From IMG/VR virus record IMGVR_UViG_3300043446_001197, positions 1 through 20,907 of that record: a stretch of DNA of 20,907 nucleotides. The stretch is one strand, 5' to 3'. Source of the DNA: a virus. Each line of letters starts with the position of its first letter. Within the stretch, counting starts at the first letter, position 1. Positions 20,379 to 20,907 of the stretch are shown here, in pieces. The position numbers were made by a program, and so were the translations under genes. Under the pieces are notes generated by a model, which had not been told where the DNA came from, made no database searches, and worked only from the letters and a program-made list of their open reading frames with translations.

Positions 20379-20763
20379 CCCACTGGTCGAGCGCGTTGTT
20401 CATGCGAACAACATCTGCACCGTCGGTAGGACTAACTTCCATATGCGCCTGAACCCTGCGGGCATGGCGCTTATCAAGGAGATAGACCCAACCGCTGAAT
20501 GTGGAGAGTTGTTTGCTCATTATGAGTGGGTGCGTAAGGCACTGATTGATCTCGGTGTCTCGCACAAACTACATACCATCGAAGCTTTTCAAAAGTTGTG
20601 GGGCTACACAGTAAAACAACACGACATTGAATGCAACGATGGTTTCAACGGTACGTCGATGTTGACGTCGCACCTTTTTAGTGGCTTCCCTTACGAAGTC
20701 GATTGTAGTAACGATAGCCCGTTAGTCGGGTGGTTCCTTGTATTAGGAGGTAGAAATGGATGA
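20350..20763 (+). CDS. 137-aa protein of unknown function
   Basis: I chose the ATG at 20350; the frame is open further upstream only inside the VWA gene, which it overlaps by 29 nt. SD is weak (ACGAGGTTCCGA). The sequence (RVVHANNICTVGRTNFHMRL, GMALIKEIDPTAECGELFAH, IEAFQKLWGYTVKQHDIECN, SGFPYEVDCSNDSPLVGWFL) suggests a compact alpha/beta protein with several Cys and His residues. No family recognised. Confidence 0.7.
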   Translation: MDRNLLSETDPLVERVVHANNICTVGRTNFHMRLNPAGMALIKEIDPTAECGELFAHYEWVRKALIDLGVSHKLHTIEAFQKLWGYTVKQHDIECNDGFNGTSMLTSHLFSGFPYEVDCSNDSPLVGWFLVLGGRNG

Positions 20764-20907
20764 AGATGTAATTCTCAATGTTGGTAGTAGTAGGTTCATA
20801 CTTACTATGCAAGAGGCTATGGATTTAGCCAAGGTTATCAACTCGTGTCAGCGAATTGGTAGTAAGTGGGCGAAGAACGGAAGCGTCACTGTTGTGGAGA
20901 AGCCTAG
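20756..20907 (+). CDS. Small protein, 3' end off window
   Basis: A near-perfect SD (TTAGGAGGT) lies 5 nt before the ATG, which overlaps the previous stop by 8 nt. Fifty codons are visible: MDEDVILNVGSSRFILTMQE, then AMDLAKVINSCQRIGSKWAK, then NGSVTVVEKP. A strand-helix-strand pattern is likely. No family recognised; the stop is beyond the window. Confidence 0.72.
   Translation, partial: MDEDVILNVGSSRFILTMQEAMDLAKVINSCQRIGSKWAKNGSVTVVEKP

Noticed and set aside
20395-20412. GTTGTTC-ATGC-GAACAAC inverted repeat near the start of the 137-aa gene
   Set aside because: It uses the end words of the 29-bp palindrome but inside-out and without the ATCGAA core, so I do not count it as a ninth copy.
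1-20907. tRNA genes
   Set aside because: No cloverleaf with a credible T-loop was seen; single GGTTC words (for example near 14329 and 20005) lack the other arms.

Overview
The window looks like part of the genome of a tailed bacteriophage (Caudoviricetes), probably with a podovirus-like head-assembly module, infecting a Gram-negative bacterium. The phage assignment rests on recognisable terminase, portal, scaffold-like, major capsid and GroES-like co-chaperonin genes in canonical order. The host is inferred only from strong Shine-Dalgarno sequences and near-consensus sigma70 promoters. No integrase, rRNA, tRNA, CRISPR array or clear host gene is visible. The sequence could be a free phage or part of a prophage.

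Layout: (1) 1-12169, all on the minus strand, is the late (virion) operon. Read in transcription order it runs: putative small terminase, large terminase, portal, 64-aa protein, GroES-like protein, scaffold-like protein, 156-aa protein, 224-aa structural protein, major capsid protein, and a rho-independent terminator. After the terminator come a free-standing HNH endonuclease, two beta-rich structural proteins, and a run of small Lys/Gly-rich proteins. Several of these small proteins end in a shared tag (ADGIAQ[KR]GKT[KR]GK). The last one runs off the left edge. Genes are tightly packed, with ATGA-type overlaps and TAAGGAGTAA stop/SD fusions. (2) 12170-12807 is a non-coding divergent control region with G-runs, palindromes and a four-unit repeat cluster. 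(3) 12808-20907, all on the plus strand, is the early or accessory region. It holds one gene of its own with a terminator, a second small gene, about 880 nt of repeat-rich non-coding DNA, a degenerate HNH-like protein, and a string of small unknown genes. It continues with a MoxR-type AAA+ ATPase, a HExxH metallopeptidase/VWA protein (the COG3864 type), and more small genes running off the right edge.

The most unusual signal is a 29-bp interrupted palindrome, GAACWWATCGAA-N5-TTCGATWWGTTC, present in eight copies. All copies lie between 12741 and 19670, that is, only in the rightward region. Five sit 19-39 nt upstream of start codons, one is in the large non-coding gap, and two lie inside reading frames. 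Two copies supply the TAA stop of the preceding gene. A second striking feature is a pair of nearly identical consensus promoters (15396 and 16586). In each, the -10 runs into a 20-bp palindrome whose arms differ between the two sites but with matching changes on both sides. Together these suggest a dedicated regulatory network over the early genes, which I cannot assign to any known system.

Limits: all functions come from reading motifs and remembered family patterns. No homology search, structure prediction or folding calculation was run.
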